In this document: in pieces, positions 52,468 through 61,816 of the stretch
Numbering within the stretch: the stretch's first letter is position 1
How the letters are laid out: each line of letters begins with the position of its first letter
NCBI GenBank assembly: GCA_965116245.1
Contig: OZ220497.1
Coordinates: 682,001 to 746,000, forward strand
Source: Poriferisodalis sp965116245
GTDB taxonomy: Bacteria; Actinomycetota; Acidimicrobiia; Acidimicrobiales; Poriferisodalaceae
Length of the DNA stretch: 64,000 nucleotides
Reading direction: 5' to 3'
Notes under the pieces: generated by a model
What the model saw: the letters and a program-made list of their open reading frames with translations, nothing else
What the model was told of the DNA's origin: nothing
The model's database searches: none
Position numbers and translations under genes: made by a program

Positions 52468-53796
52468 GTGCGAGTTGTGCTCGTGAGCCCCGGGTTTCCG
52501 ACCACGCTTGACGATCACCATAAGCCGTTCCTGGCTGAGCACGCGAGAGCCTTAGCCGCAGCAGGTGTCGCAGTGACGGTGGTCTGCCCAGCTCATCCAG
52601 ATGCTCCTAGCCGTCACGAAGTAGGCGGCATCGAGGTGCATCGGCTGAGGTTTGCGCCCGCCAGCGTGGAGGCTCGCGTTGCTCGCGGCGAGAGTTACCG
52701 GGTGTTAGCGGGCGTGTCGGCGCTGTGGGTCATCCCGATGATCGTCCGGCTTTGGCTTCGCGCAGCGCGTCTGGCCCGTCGCCCATCGGAACGCTCAACT
52801 GAACAAGACGTATCCATGGACTCCGATGCAACTCAGAACCTGGCTCGAGACGGAGTAGCTAGACGCGAGGCGAATGCCAGGCGCGTCTTCAGCCCCGACG
52901 AAAGAGCCGGGACGACTGCTGTGATCCACGGGCATTGGTGGTTCCCGTGCGGACTGGTTGCCGTTGCAGCCGCCGGTGTAGCCGGACGGCGCACGAGCAG
53001 TGTTGTGCATCTGCACGGTTCGGACGCCGCAGTGACCACCACGGTCGTGCGCCGATGGTTGGCGCGCCGGGTGCTGCGACGCGCGGGCGCTGTCGTTGCC
53101 GTCTCTGAAGAACTGCGCGGCTGGGCTTCGTCGCTTATGCCGCGGCATCGCGCTGCTCGGGTTTCGGCGAACGCGAAATCGCAGGAACGTGCAAGCTGGC
53201 CTTTGCTGCGAATCGTCTCAATGCCGGTTGCGACTGAGCGAATCGGTCCCGCTACGCCTACCCCCGCGGCGGGTCCGGTGGTGGCCGTCGGACGCCTCAT
53301 GGCCGAAAAGGGTTTCGACGTGCTGATTGAGGCTGTGGCTCTCATGGAACCGAACCTGCGACCCGATGTGGTCATAGTCGGTGATGGGCCCGATCGCGCC
53401 GCTCTCAAAGCTCAGTCACTCCAAGCAGGTGTAAACGTTCATTTTGTCGGAGCGGTTCCGCCCGCCAGCGTCGCCGACTGGTACCGGCGCGCCCGACTGG
53501 TGTGCGTGCCAAGTAGGCGCGAGGGCTTCGGCATGGTGATCGCAGAAGCGGTTGCGGCGGGACGTCCCGTTGTAGCTACAGCCGTGGGTGCCGCGGTCCA
53601 GTTCGTTAACCACGGTGTCAATGGCCTACTGGTTGCACCCGGCGATTCGAGCGCTCTGTCGCGAGCAATCAACCAAGCTCTTCAGCCGGGCAGCCTTAAG
53701 TGGGACAGCCTTGAGTCAGGTGAGTCTGGGCCGCTTGAGTCAATTGGCCCGAGAGCGCACGCGGACGCGCTAACCGCGATCTATGCGGACATTTGA
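52468..53796 (+). CDS. GT4-family glycosyltransferase
   Basis: A 442-residue GT-B enzyme. The N-terminal half has RVVLVSPGFPTTLDDHHKPF and an acceptor-side HLHGSDAAVT. The C-terminal half carries the donor-binding GRLMAEKGFDVLIEAV, VIVGDGPDRAAL, then VPSRREGFGMVIAEAVAAGRPVVAT with the EGF..E motif of retaining GT4 enzymes. Residues about 95-145 form a hydrophilic insertion not usual in the family. The GTG start gives the expected first strand. It probably transfers a sugar to a lipid or wall component. Confidence 0.9.
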   Translation: MRVVLVSPGFPTTLDDHHKPFLAEHARALAAAGVAVTVVCPAHPDAPSRHEVGGIEVHRLRFAPASVEARVARGESYRVLAGVSALWVIPMIVRLWLRAARLARRPSERSTEQDVSMDSDATQNLARDGVARREANARRVFSPDERAGTTAVIHGHWWFPCGLVAVAAAGVAGRRTSSVVHLHGSDAAVTTTVVRRWLARRVLRRAGAVVAVSEELRGWASSLMPRHRAARVSANAKSQERASWPLLRIVSMPVATERIGPATPTPAAGPVVAVGRLMAEKGFDVLIEAVALMEPNLRPDVVIVGDGPDRAALKAQSLQAGVNVHFVGAVPPASVADWYRRARLVCVPSRREGFGMVIAEAVAAGRPVVATAVGAAVQFVNHGVNGLLVAPGDSSALSRAINQALQPGSLKWDSLESGESGPLESIGPRAHADALTAIYADI

Positions 53797-53832
53797 GCAG
53801 CACGATTACCAGAGTGTGCGCCCAAATAAGCC

Positions 53833-53882
53833 TGCATCAAAGCACGCCAGCATCAAGGCAAACCGACATCAAAGCAAGCCGA
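53833..53882. repeat. Three 16-17-bp tandem units GCATCAAAGCAAGCCGA
   Basis: Three imperfect units fill the gap between the convergent glycosyltransferase and sucD. Confidence 0.75.
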
Positions 53883-53902
53883 CACAGCGAGCGATCGTGC
53901 TT

Positions 53903-54787
53903 CTATAGGGCGGCGACTATCTCCGCCATCAGTTCGCCCGCCTCGGTTGGGTTCATCCCAACCCGCACACCGGCGTCGCGCAGTGCTTGCATTTTGGCCG
54001 CCGCGGTGCCCTTACCTCCCGAGACAATGGCGCCCGCGTGGCCCATTTTTTTGCCCGCCGGTGCCGTCACACCAGCGATATAGCTCGATACTGGCTTGGT
54101 CATGTGGTGCTTGATGAACTCCGCAGCCTCTTCCTCAGCGGTGCCGCCAATCTCGCCGATCAGCATCACCGCCGCAGTGTCAGCATCGGCCTCAAACGCC
54201 TCAAGGCAGTCAATGAACGATGTGCCTGGCACGGGGTCGCCACCGATGCCAACACAAGTGGTGACGCCGATGCCCTTCTGCTGCAACTCATACAGCGCCT
54301 GGTAAGTCAAGGTGCCCGACCGGCTAACGATGCCCACCGGTCCACCCGGCTCGGCGATGTGTCCGGCCGTAATGCCGATGTTGCATTCGCCTGGCGTGAT
54401 GACGCCTGGACAGTTTGGGCCTAGCAGTCTCGCATTGGGATAGTCGCGAGCCAGCACGTTAAAGAAGCGCGCTTCGTCATGTGCAGGCACGCCTTCGGTG
54501 ATGCAGACGATGAACTCGATGCCCGCCTCGGCGGCTTCGATTACGGCGTCCGCCACGCCGGGAGCGGGGATGAAGATGCACGCAGCGTCAGCGCCGGTCG
54601 CGGCCACCGCGTCGCTGCAGTTAGCAAATACCGGAATGCCGTCCACGTCGGTACCGGCTTTGCGGGGATTAGTACCAGCTACAACGTTGGTGCCGTAGTC
54701 GCGGTTCAGCAAGCCGTAGTAGCGTCCCTGCGAACCAGTTAGGCCCTGGTAGACGACTTTGGTGTCCTTGTCGACGAAGATACTCAC
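53903..54787 (-). CDS. sucD: Succinate-CoA ligase, alpha subunit
   Basis: A 294-residue protein. The CoA-binding Rossmann part has VYQGLTGSQGRYYGLLNRDYG and the later GIVSRSGTLTYQALYELQQ. The phosphorylated histidine is in GHAGAIVSGGKGTAAAK. It forms the alpha subunit of the TCA-cycle enzyme that makes ATP or GTP from succinyl-CoA. It follows sucC on the same strand by 27 bp. Length and motifs are normal. Confidence 0.96.
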   Translation of the reverse strand: MSIFVDKDTKVVYQGLTGSQGRYYGLLNRDYGTNVVAGTNPRKAGTDVDGIPVFANCSDAVAATGADAACIFIPAPGVADAVIEAAEAGIEFIVCITEGVPAHDEARFFNVLARDYPNARLLGPNCPGVITPGECNIGITAGHIAEPGGPVGIVSRSGTLTYQALYELQQKGIGVTTCVGIGGDPVPGTSFIDCLEAFEADADTAAVMLIGEIGGTAEEEAAEFIKHHMTKPVSSYIAGVTAPAGKKMGHAGAIVSGGKGTAAAKMQALRDAGVRVGMNPTEAGELMAEIVAAL

Positions 54788-54814
54788 GTCACATTCTCCC
54801 GATTAGACCCCAGA

Positions 54815-55957
54815 TCAGGCCGCTGCCATTGCGATGGCTCGACGGGCGGCGTCCAGCATGGTCGGTTCCATTACCAGTTTCTCGTTGAGGTGCGGAGCCA
54901 GAATCTCCCGCCCCTGCGCGGCGTTCGTGCCATCTAGGCGCAACACGATCGGCGCTTCAATGTCGACCGCTTCCAACGCACCGAGGATGCCGTTGGCCAC
55001 TTCTTCGCCACGCGTGATACCACCGAAGATGTTGATGAAGATGGCTCTCACGTCGGGATCGTTGTTTATGACCTCAAGCGCATTCGCCATCACCTGCGCG
55101 TCGGCGCCACCGCCGATGTCCAAGAAATTGGCAGGCTGACCGCCCACTTGGTTAACCACATCGACGGTGCTCATGGCCAGTCCGGCGCCGTTGGCGATGA
55201 CACCGACGCTGCCCGCCAAGCCCACGTACTGCAGACCCTTGGCGTGAGCGGCCTGCTCTCGTTCGTCGCGCGGCTGCGTCTCGTCGTACGCCTCGTAGTC
55301 CGGGTGCCGGAACACGGCGTTCGCGTCCAGCGTGACCTTGGCGTCAAGCACATGCACTCGGCCCTCGGGCGTCAAGATGAGTGGGTTGATCTCAACCAGG
55401 TCAGCGTCACCCTCGACATAGGCCGCGTACAGCTTGCGCAGGATTTCAACCGCCTGATCTGTCGCAATGGGGTTAAGGTTGGCGCCTTCCACCCAATCGC
55501 GGGCAGCTTGTTCGCTGAGTCCCTCGGCAGGGTCCACCAGCACCTTGCTAATCGCGTCAGGGTTCTCAGCCGCAACCGTCTCAATCTCAACGCCGCCTTC
55601 GGCCGACAGCATCCCGAGGTGCTTCTTGGCCGACCGATCCAGCGTGAAACTGGCGTAGTACTCCTCGGAAATATCTGACGCTTTCTCGATCCAAAGTCGC
55701 CGCACGATGTGGCCGTTGATGTTGAGGCCCAAGATGTTGGAAGCGTGAGTGCGGACATCGTCAACGGTGGCAGCGAATTTGACACCACCTGCCTTACCGC
55801 GCCCGCCGGTGTGTACCTGGGCTTTCACCATCACCGGCGTTCCCAGTCGCTGCGCAGCCGCGACTGCTTCGTCAATACTGAAGGCGACTTCGCCATCGGA
55901 AACGGGCATGCCGTAGTCCCGAAAGAACTGCTTGCCCTGATGTTCAAGGAGATCCAC
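54815..55957 (-). CDS. sucC: Succinate-CoA ligase, beta subunit (ADP/GDP-forming)
   Basis: A 380-residue ATP-grasp protein. It starts MDLLEHQGKQFFRDYGMPVS, with KAQVHTGGRGKAGGVK as the nucleotide-binding loop, DLVEINPLILTPEGRVHVLDAK for metal binding and IFINIFGGITRGEEVANGIL at the subunit interface. It pairs with sucD directly downstream. Length and motifs are normal. The 68-bp gap to the helicase gene upstream contains short CTAGGAGC-like repeats. Confidence 0.96.
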   Translation of the reverse strand: MDLLEHQGKQFFRDYGMPVSDGEVAFSIDEAVAAAQRLGTPVMVKAQVHTGGRGKAGGVKFAATVDDVRTHASNILGLNINGHIVRRLWIEKASDISEEYYASFTLDRSAKKHLGMLSAEGGVEIETVAAENPDAISKVLVDPAEGLSEQAARDWVEGANLNPIATDQAVEILRKLYAAYVEGDADLVEINPLILTPEGRVHVLDAKVTLDANAVFRHPDYEAYDETQPRDEREQAAHAKGLQYVGLAGSVGVIANGAGLAMSTVDVVNQVGGQPANFLDIGGGADAQVMANALEVINNDPDVRAIFINIFGGITRGEEVANGILGALEAVDIEAPIVLRLDGTNAAQGREILAPHLNEKLVMEPTMLDAARRAIAMAAA

Positions 55958-56025
55958 GGCGGGGAGCCTAGGAGCGCAAGCCCGATTGTGGGCATGGTTC
56001 TGTGGGCCTGATCTAGGAGCTCGAT

Positions 56026-58554
56026 CTAGGAGCGTGTGGGGCGCAGCTTGGCGAAGCTGGCTATCACCGTTTTGGTGCCGACATCGGCGAAGTGAACCGT
56101 GACCTCCCAGTCATCGCCATCGGGGCGAATGTCCTGCACGACGCCCGCGCCGAAGGTGCCATGGCGCACATCGTCGCCTACGCCATAGGTAAGACTGGCT
56201 GCGGGGTCCAGGGACCGCTCGGCGGATCGGGCAGCCACCCTGCGGCGGGCCTCTTCACGGCGGGCCTCGCGATTCTTGGCCACGCCGGTGTCGTTACCGG
56301 CAGCATGGCTGCGATTTGGGCGCCGGTCGTCAAGCTCAACCGAATCGCGTTGGCGAGGTTCGCTGAATCGACCAGTCACATCGCTGTAGCTCGTGTGGTC
56401 CCTGTAGCTCGTGTGGCTCGAGCTGCTGGTGTCTGGTCGCCACGAACTGCCGAAACGCTGCGCGTCGTCGCAACGATCGTCAATCAACTCGGCGGGGATC
56501 TCGTCAATGAAGCAACTGGTCGGGTTGTAGCTGGTCTGACCGTGCAGCATGCGACTCCATGCGTGTGTCAAATAGAGCTGCTTGCGAGCCCGCGTGATAC
56601 CTACGTAAGCCAACCGGCGCTCTTCTTCCAGCTCGTGGGGATCGGCGATGGAGCGATAGTGCGGGAAGACGCCATCCTCCATGCCGGTCAGGAACACGAC
56701 ATCAAACTCGAGACCCTTGGCGGCGTGCAGCGTCATTAGCGACACCTGCGAAGCGTCGGACATTTCGTCCACGTCGCTGACCAGTGACACCTGCTCCAGA
56801 AACTCCTCGCACGACTCGAACGCTTCGGCTGCGCCTATTAGGTCTTGCAGGTTCTCCAGTCGGCCATCTGCTTCGATGCTGCGGGCCGCGCGTAGCTCGT
56901 CTCGGTAGCCGGAGCTGTCCAGCGTCAATGCAAGTACCGCTGCAGGGCCCTGGGGGACAACGGCTCGGGCCTTGCTCAGCAGCTCGCGGAACTGCAGTAG
57001 GCCACTGCGGGCCGTGCCGCGCAAACCCAGCGACTCGACGCGGTTGATCACTTCAGCTAATGATGTCTCGCCCCGCGCCGCCGCATCGTCCAGTTTGGCG
57101 ATAGTTCGAGCCCCAATTCCGCGGGCGGGTTCGTTTACGATGCGCTTGAGCGAGACTTCATCTGACGGGTTGACGGTGGCACGCAAGAACGCCAGTGCAT
57201 CCTTTATCTCCTTGCGGTCATAAAAGCGGGTGCCGCCAATGACCTGATACGGCACCTCATTGGCTACCAGTTCTTCCTCAATCGCACGCGATTGGGCGTT
57301 GGACCGATAGAAGACTGCCGCGTCGCCCCAATCGATTGAACCAGCGTCGCGCAGGCCGACCAGCTCAGCGCAGACGTACCGTGCTTCTTGTTTTTCGTCC
57401 GCGCCGCGGTACCGAATCGGTTTAGTGCCGCCTGTTTGATCGGTCCACAAGTTCTTGGGCGGTCGGCCGCGGTTGTTGCGGATCACTGCGTTGGCAGCGT
57501 CCAAGATGGTCTGACTTGAGCGGTAGTTCTGATCCAGCACATAGGTTGAGGGGTTCGCGAAGGTGGCGCCGAACTCCAAGATGTTGGTGATGTCGGCACC
57601 ACGAAATGCATAGATTGACTGATCTGAATCGCCGACAACGAAGACGTTGGCTGCGGGTCCGCTTAGCAACCCAACGAGTCGCACCTGTGCCAAGTTTGTG
57701 TCCTGGTACTCGTCGACCAGAATGTGGGCGAAACGCTGTCGGTAGTGCTCGGCCACTTCTTCGTTGGTGCTGAGCAGTTTGACGCTGAGCATCAGCAAAT
57801 CATCGAAGTCCATCGCTCCGGCGCGCCTTAGTCGCTTCTGGTACTCCGAGTAGACACGAGCTACCGCAATGGAAAATGGGTTGCGGTTATCGGGTGACTC
57901 GGCTAGCTCAGCGGCATCCACCGGTGTAATGAGCTGATTTTTCAGGCTGGAGATCGCGCTGTGTACGGCACGTTCGGTGTAGCGCTTGGGGTCCAGGTCG
58001 AGATCTCGCACCACGTAGCGGGTGAGGCGGCGCGAATCGGCTTGGTCGTAGATGCTGAAAGAGCTTGGATAGCCCAGCGCGTCGGCATGCGCGCGCAAGA
58101 TCCGGGCGCAGGCACTGTGGAAGGTGGAGATCCACATCCGTTGCGCCACAGGACCGACCAGGCCTGCTATGCGCTCGCGCATCTCCCCCGCGGCCTTGTT
58201 GGTGAATGTAATCGCCAGCAGTTCAAACGGGCGCAGTTGGCGATAGGCCAACAGATACGCGATGCGGTGGCTCAGCACCCGCGTTTTGCCCGACCCAGCC
58301 CCGGCCACTACCAGTGCAGGACCGTCGCCGTGCCTCACCGCAGCTCGTTGGCCAGCATTGAGCGGTGCCAGGATGGGGTCGTCGCCTGGGGTCTGCGCAG
58401 CCGGGTTGAGCTGTGCCGGACTGGCCGGTGTTGGGCTGGCCTCGACTGGGTTGGTCTCAACTGGGTTGGGCTGGGCTGGACTGGACTGGACTGGACTGGT
58501 CGGGGCCGAGTTGGCCTGCTGCGCTGGGATTTGGGGTATCAGGCGAGCCGACAT
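56026..58554 (-). CDS. pcrA: ATP-dependent DNA helicase PcrA/UvrD
   Basis: An SF1A helicase of about 842 residues. Walker A is VVAGAGSGKTRVL, motif II DEYQDTN, motif III GDSDQSIYAFRGAD, and motif VI YVGITRARKQLYLTHA. The last 45 residues, VVQDIRPDGDDWEVTVHFAD, form the PcrA-type C-terminal (Tudor-like) element. The start MSARLIPQIP at 58554 lies 4 bp after the argJ stop; an open extension upstream overlaps argJ and is not coding. The first 60 residues are a Pro/Ser/Ala/Asn linker (NPVETNPVEASPTPAS), coded by CTGGACTGGA-like DNA repeats. Acts in excision repair and replication-fork maintenance. Confidence 0.95.
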   Translation of the reverse strand: MSARLIPQIPAQQANSAPTSPVQSSPAQPNPVETNPVEASPTPASPAQLNPAAQTPGDDPILAPLNAGQRAAVRHGDGPALVVAGAGSGKTRVLSHRIAYLLAYRQLRPFELLAITFTNKAAGEMRERIAGLVGPVAQRMWISTFHSACARILRAHADALGYPSSFSIYDQADSRRLTRYVVRDLDLDPKRYTERAVHSAISSLKNQLITPVDAAELAESPDNRNPFSIAVARVYSEYQKRLRRAGAMDFDDLLMLSVKLLSTNEEVAEHYRQRFAHILVDEYQDTNLAQVRLVGLLSGPAANVFVVGDSDQSIYAFRGADITNILEFGATFANPSTYVLDQNYRSSQTILDAANAVIRNNRGRPPKNLWTDQTGGTKPIRYRGADEKQEARYVCAELVGLRDAGSIDWGDAAVFYRSNAQSRAIEEELVANEVPYQVIGGTRFYDRKEIKDALAFLRATVNPSDEVSLKRIVNEPARGIGARTIAKLDDAAARGETSLAEVINRVESLGLRGTARSGLLQFRELLSKARAVVPQGPAAVLALTLDSSGYRDELRAARSIEADGRLENLQDLIGAAEAFESCEEFLEQVSLVSDVDEMSDASQVSLMTLHAAKGLEFDVVFLTGMEDGVFPHYRSIADPHELEEERRLAYVGITRARKQLYLTHAWSRMLHGQTSYNPTSCFIDEIPAELIDDRCDDAQRFGSSWRPDTSSSSHTSYRDHTSYSDVTGRFSEPRQRDSVELDDRRPNRSHAAGNDTGVAKNREARREEARRRVAARSAERSLDPAASLTYGVGDDVRHGTFGAGVVQDIRPDGDDWEVTVHFADVGTKTVIASFAKLRPTRS

Positions 58555-58558
58555 TGCT

Positions 58559-59800
58559 TTAGGTCGTGTAGTCGGCGTTGATACGCACATACTGATCTGT
58601 GAGATCACAGCCGTAGACCGTGAACACACCACCTGAAACTGCTGTACGCACACCCAGATCGACGCGGATATGCACCTCGTCGGACGCAAGGTAGGTCTCA
58701 AGATCGCTAAGCACTGCTGGCGTAGCGGGTGTGGGATACACCTCGTAATCGCCAAAGTGGATCTTGACGTTCGCCTGGTTGATGTCGGTTTCGTGGCTGC
58801 ATTTGCCTATCGCCATCGCTACCCGGCCCCAGTTGGGATCGCGACCGTGTACGGCAGTTTTGACCAGCGGCGAGTTCACGATGGACTTGGCGACACGCTT
58901 CGCTTGCGTATCATCGCGGGCACCGTTCACGGTCACGACGATGAGTGTCTGCGCACCCTCACCGTCGAACGCGAGCTGGCGAGTCAGGTCCAGGCATACC
59001 TGCGCGAGCGCAGCTTCAAGCGCCGACTCGTCCACTGGCCCGGCAGACCCGCTCGCCAGTATCACCGCCATGTCACTGGTTGACGTGTCGGTGTCCACGC
59101 TTAGCGCGTTGAAGGTGACTTCGCAGACCCGCCGCAGCATGGCGTTGAGTCGTTCTGATGCCACCTGCGCATCAGTTGTGATGACTGAGATCATCGTCGC
59201 CATGTCCGGCTCAATCATCCCAACACCTTTGGCGATACCTACCACGGTGGCTACGCCACTCCCGGCGGCTAGCTGTGCCATGGCTGTCTTGGGATGGGTG
59301 TCGGTGGTCATGATCGCTGTCGCAGCAGCTACGGCGTCGCGCGAGTTGAACTTAGGCCCGGAGCCAGTGCCAGAACCAGAAGCAGCACTGAGCCGGTCAA
59401 AGTAGGCATCTACGGCGCCTTCGGGATAGGTCACGCCGATCACGCCGGTTGAACCCACCAATACCTGCTGCGGCTGGCATCCGACTAACTCCGCGACGCG
59501 CTGCGCCAGGTTCGCGGCGTCTCGTTCGCCTTGTTCGCCGGTCGCCACGTTGGCGTTCTTGGAAACCACGACAACTGCTTGCGCTTGCCCGTCGGCCACG
59601 TTTGCTCGGCTGAGCTTCACGCTGGCGCCCGCGAACAGGCTCTGGGTGAACACGCCTGCGGCCGCCGCTACACGTTCGGCAGCCATAACCATGATGTCGT
59701 TGGAATCGTCCTTCATGCCGACGTTGCCGACATGACAGCTAAAGCCCTGCGGCAGTTCCACTGCCGCTGTGCCGGTTGAGGTCGTTGAGGTCTTAGCCAT
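58559..59800 (-). CDS. argJ: Bifunctional glutamate N-acetyltransferase / amino-acid acetyltransferase
   Basis: A 413-residue ArgJ. The autocleavage region is GIAKGVGMIEPDMATMISV, with the Ala-Thr bond that yields alpha and beta chains. The C-terminal DPNWGRVAMAIGKC segment binds substrate. It transfers acetyl from N-acetylornithine to glutamate in arginine synthesis. No other arg gene is next to it; it sits between guaA and pcrA, apparently in one leftward group. Between residues 100 and 170 a Ser/Gly-rich loop (SAASGSGTGSGP) is inserted. Confidence 0.95.
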   Translation of the reverse strand: MAKTSTTSTGTAAVELPQGFSCHVGNVGMKDDSNDIMVMAAERVAAAAGVFTQSLFAGASVKLSRANVADGQAQAVVVVSKNANVATGEQGERDAANLAQRVAELVGCQPQQVLVGSTGVIGVTYPEGAVDAYFDRLSAASGSGTGSGPKFNSRDAVAAATAIMTTDTHPKTAMAQLAAGSGVATVVGIAKGVGMIEPDMATMISVITTDAQVASERLNAMLRRVCEVTFNALSVDTDTSTSDMAVILASGSAGPVDESALEAALAQVCLDLTRQLAFDGEGAQTLIVVTVNGARDDTQAKRVAKSIVNSPLVKTAVHGRDPNWGRVAMAIGKCSHETDINQANVKIHFGDYEVYPTPATPAVLSDLETYLASDEVHIRVDLGVRTAVSGGVFTVYGCDLTDQYVRINADYTT

Positions 59801-59856
59801 CTATTCCCGCTTGCCTATTCCCATTCGCCTATTCCCACTCGCCTATTCCCACTCAA
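59801..59856. repeat. 14-bp tandem repeat seeded from the guaA 3' end
   Basis: Four units of CTATTCCCACTCGC type run head to tail. The fourth (59843-59856) is the actual end of guaA on the minus strand (GAGTGGGAATAG coding EWE-stop). The three others copy this terminal sequence into the gap up to argJ. Confidence 0.9.
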
Positions 59857-61432
59857 TTGTGCCTGGCGGCTTGGACGTAATGTCGTACACAACTCGATTC
59901 ACGCCGGGCACCGCATTTACGATCCTTGAAGAGATCGACTCCAGTAGATCGTGAGGCAGACGAGCCCAGTCAGCGGTCATTGCATCTTCGCTGGTTACCG
60001 CCCTGACGATGATCGGGCGGGCATAGGTACGTTCGTCGCCCATCACACCGACACTGCGGATGTCCGCCAGCACGGCAAAGCACTGCCAGACCTCGTCGTC
60101 AAGGTCTGCCCGCGAGACCTCTTCTCGCACAATGGCATCGGCGGCCCGCACAGTCTCGACAGCTTCGGGCGTGACTTCGCCTACGATGCGGACTCCCAGA
60201 CCTGGCCCTGGGAACGGTTGGCGTTGCACTATCTCAGCCGGAAGACCCAGTTCGGCTCCCACAGCCCGCACTTCGTCTTTGAATAGGTTGCGCAGCGGTT
60301 CCACCAACTCGAAAGTCATGTCGGGCGGCAGCCCACCCACGTTGTGATGACTCTTGATTTTGGCCGCGGTAGGCGAGCCCGACTCAATTACGTCCGGATA
60401 CAGCGTTCCCTGCACCAAGAAACGGGCATCGTCTATGCCTCCGGCGGCCCGCTCAAAGACCCGTACAAACTTCTCGCCGATGATCTTGCGCTTTTCTTCC
60501 GGATTGGTCACGCCTGCTAGCGCTTCAAAAAACTCCTCGGCGGCCCGCTCATGGATCAGCTCAATGCCTTGAGTGCGACGAAACGTGTCTGTGACCTGCT
60601 CGCCCTCGCCCGCACGCATGAGCCCCGTGTCCACAAACACGCACGTGAGCTGTCCGCCGATAGCTCGCTGAGTCAGCGCCGCTGCCACCGCGCTGTCCAC
60701 GCCGCCTGACAACCCGCAGATGGCTCGTGCCGAACCCACGTGAGCCCTGATGGCCTCGATGCTCTCGGCGATGACGTTGGTCATCGTCCATTCGGAGCTG
60801 ATCTCGCAGATTTCGTACAAGAAGCGTTCGAGCTGGGCCTGACCGCCAGGAGTGTGTGCGACTTCGGGGTGGTATTGCACGCCATAGAGTCGGCGGCGTG
60901 GGTCCTCAATGACTGCTGCTGGGCTGTTGGCGGTAGATGCGGTGACGGCGAAACCTGGCGGAGGCTCAGTCACGGCGTCGGCGTGAGACATCCACACAGG
61001 CGCAGGCCACGAGGTAGAGCCTGGCTCATAGATCAGCAACTCAGATGTGGCTTCGGTCCGGTCAAGATGTGTGCGTCCGTACTCTCCCGGGCCGCTGCGG
61101 CTGACTCTGCCGCCCAAGTCTCGGGCCAGCAACTGCGACCCGTAGCAGATGCCCAAAATGGGCACACCCAGCTCGTACACGCCTGGGTCGATATCTGGGG
61201 CACCCTCAATGTGTACCGACGCCGGTCCACCGCTGAAGATGATCGCTGCGGGCGAGCGCTCAGCCAGCTCGGAAGCCGTCACCGTGTGCGGCACTATCTC
61301 GGAATAGACCCGCGCTTCGCGCACTCGCCGAGCGATTAGCTGCGCGTACTGCGCGCCGAAGTCCACCACTAGGACAATTGGATGGGCGACTGGATGGGCG
61401 ACCTTGCTGGGCGCTGGCGAGTGTGGGGGCAT
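59843..61432 (-). CDS. guaA: GMP synthase (glutamine-hydrolysing)
   Basis: A 529-residue enzyme. The glutaminase half has GICYGSQLLARDLGG with the nucleophilic cysteine and VQYHPEVAH with the catalytic His/Glu. The ATP-pyrophosphatase half has AICGLSGGVDSAVAAAL. It ends with the conserved dimerisation tail KPPGTIEWE. It converts XMP to GMP using glutamine. Length and motifs are normal. Three extra copies of the terminal coding bases follow its stop. Confidence 0.97.
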   Translation of the reverse strand: MPPHSPAPSKVAHPVAHPIVLVVDFGAQYAQLIARRVREARVYSEIVPHTVTASELAERSPAAIIFSGGPASVHIEGAPDIDPGVYELGVPILGICYGSQLLARDLGGRVSRSGPGEYGRTHLDRTEATSELLIYEPGSTSWPAPVWMSHADAVTEPPPGFAVTASTANSPAAVIEDPRRRLYGVQYHPEVAHTPGGQAQLERFLYEICEISSEWTMTNVIAESIEAIRAHVGSARAICGLSGGVDSAVAAALTQRAIGGQLTCVFVDTGLMRAGEGEQVTDTFRRTQGIELIHERAAEEFFEALAGVTNPEEKRKIIGEKFVRVFERAAGGIDDARFLVQGTLYPDVIESGSPTAAKIKSHHNVGGLPPDMTFELVEPLRNLFKDEVRAVGAELGLPAEIVQRQPFPGPGLGVRIVGEVTPEAVETVRAADAIVREEVSRADLDDEVWQCFAVLADIRSVGVMGDERTYARPIIVRAVTSEDAMTADWARLPHDLLESISSRIVNAVPGVNRVVYDITSKPPGTIEWE

Positions 61433-61816
61433 GAGTCTTGCACCGCCGCGGCGCCACGTTAGGGCTAGCCACGTTCAAGGAATCCAGGTTCCAGGGAACC
61501 AGATTCGAGGGGATTTCGAGGGAGTAATGAGCGTAACGCTGGACGTGCGACGCCCTGTGGACCCCCCGAATGACCCAAACCACAAGCCGTCAGCTACACA
61601 GTCCCAGCTAGACAGCCGCAGCTAGACAGCCCAGCTACACAGCCACAACTACATGGCGTTGACTACCAACTACGCATCCTTAACGACGACGCAGGGCCGA
61701 CGCGAACGCCGACCCTGCGAGTCAATGAGCTTGCTTGTTGACACAGCCTGCTTCTCAATCAGGCTGCTTGCCAAACCTGCTTGCCAAACAGACTGCGCTT
61801 CAAAAAGACAGCCTCG
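61433..61816. other. Intergenic stretch between groEL and guaA
   Basis: No gene is seen in these 384 bp. It holds repeats of CAGCTAGACAGC (61600-61655), a GCAGGG...CCCTGC hairpin (61692-61719), a CAGCCTG-N9-CAGGCTG hairpin (61744-61766) that could help end the groEL transcript on the minus strand, and direct repeats of GCTTGCCAAAC. None has a clean T-run. Confidence 0.5.

Noticed and set aside
58555..58755. 67-codon extension of the PcrA frame upstream
   Set aside because: It overlaps the 3' end of argJ and its Cys/Arg-rich translation is unlike helicases; MSARLIPQIP directly after the argJ stop is the better start.
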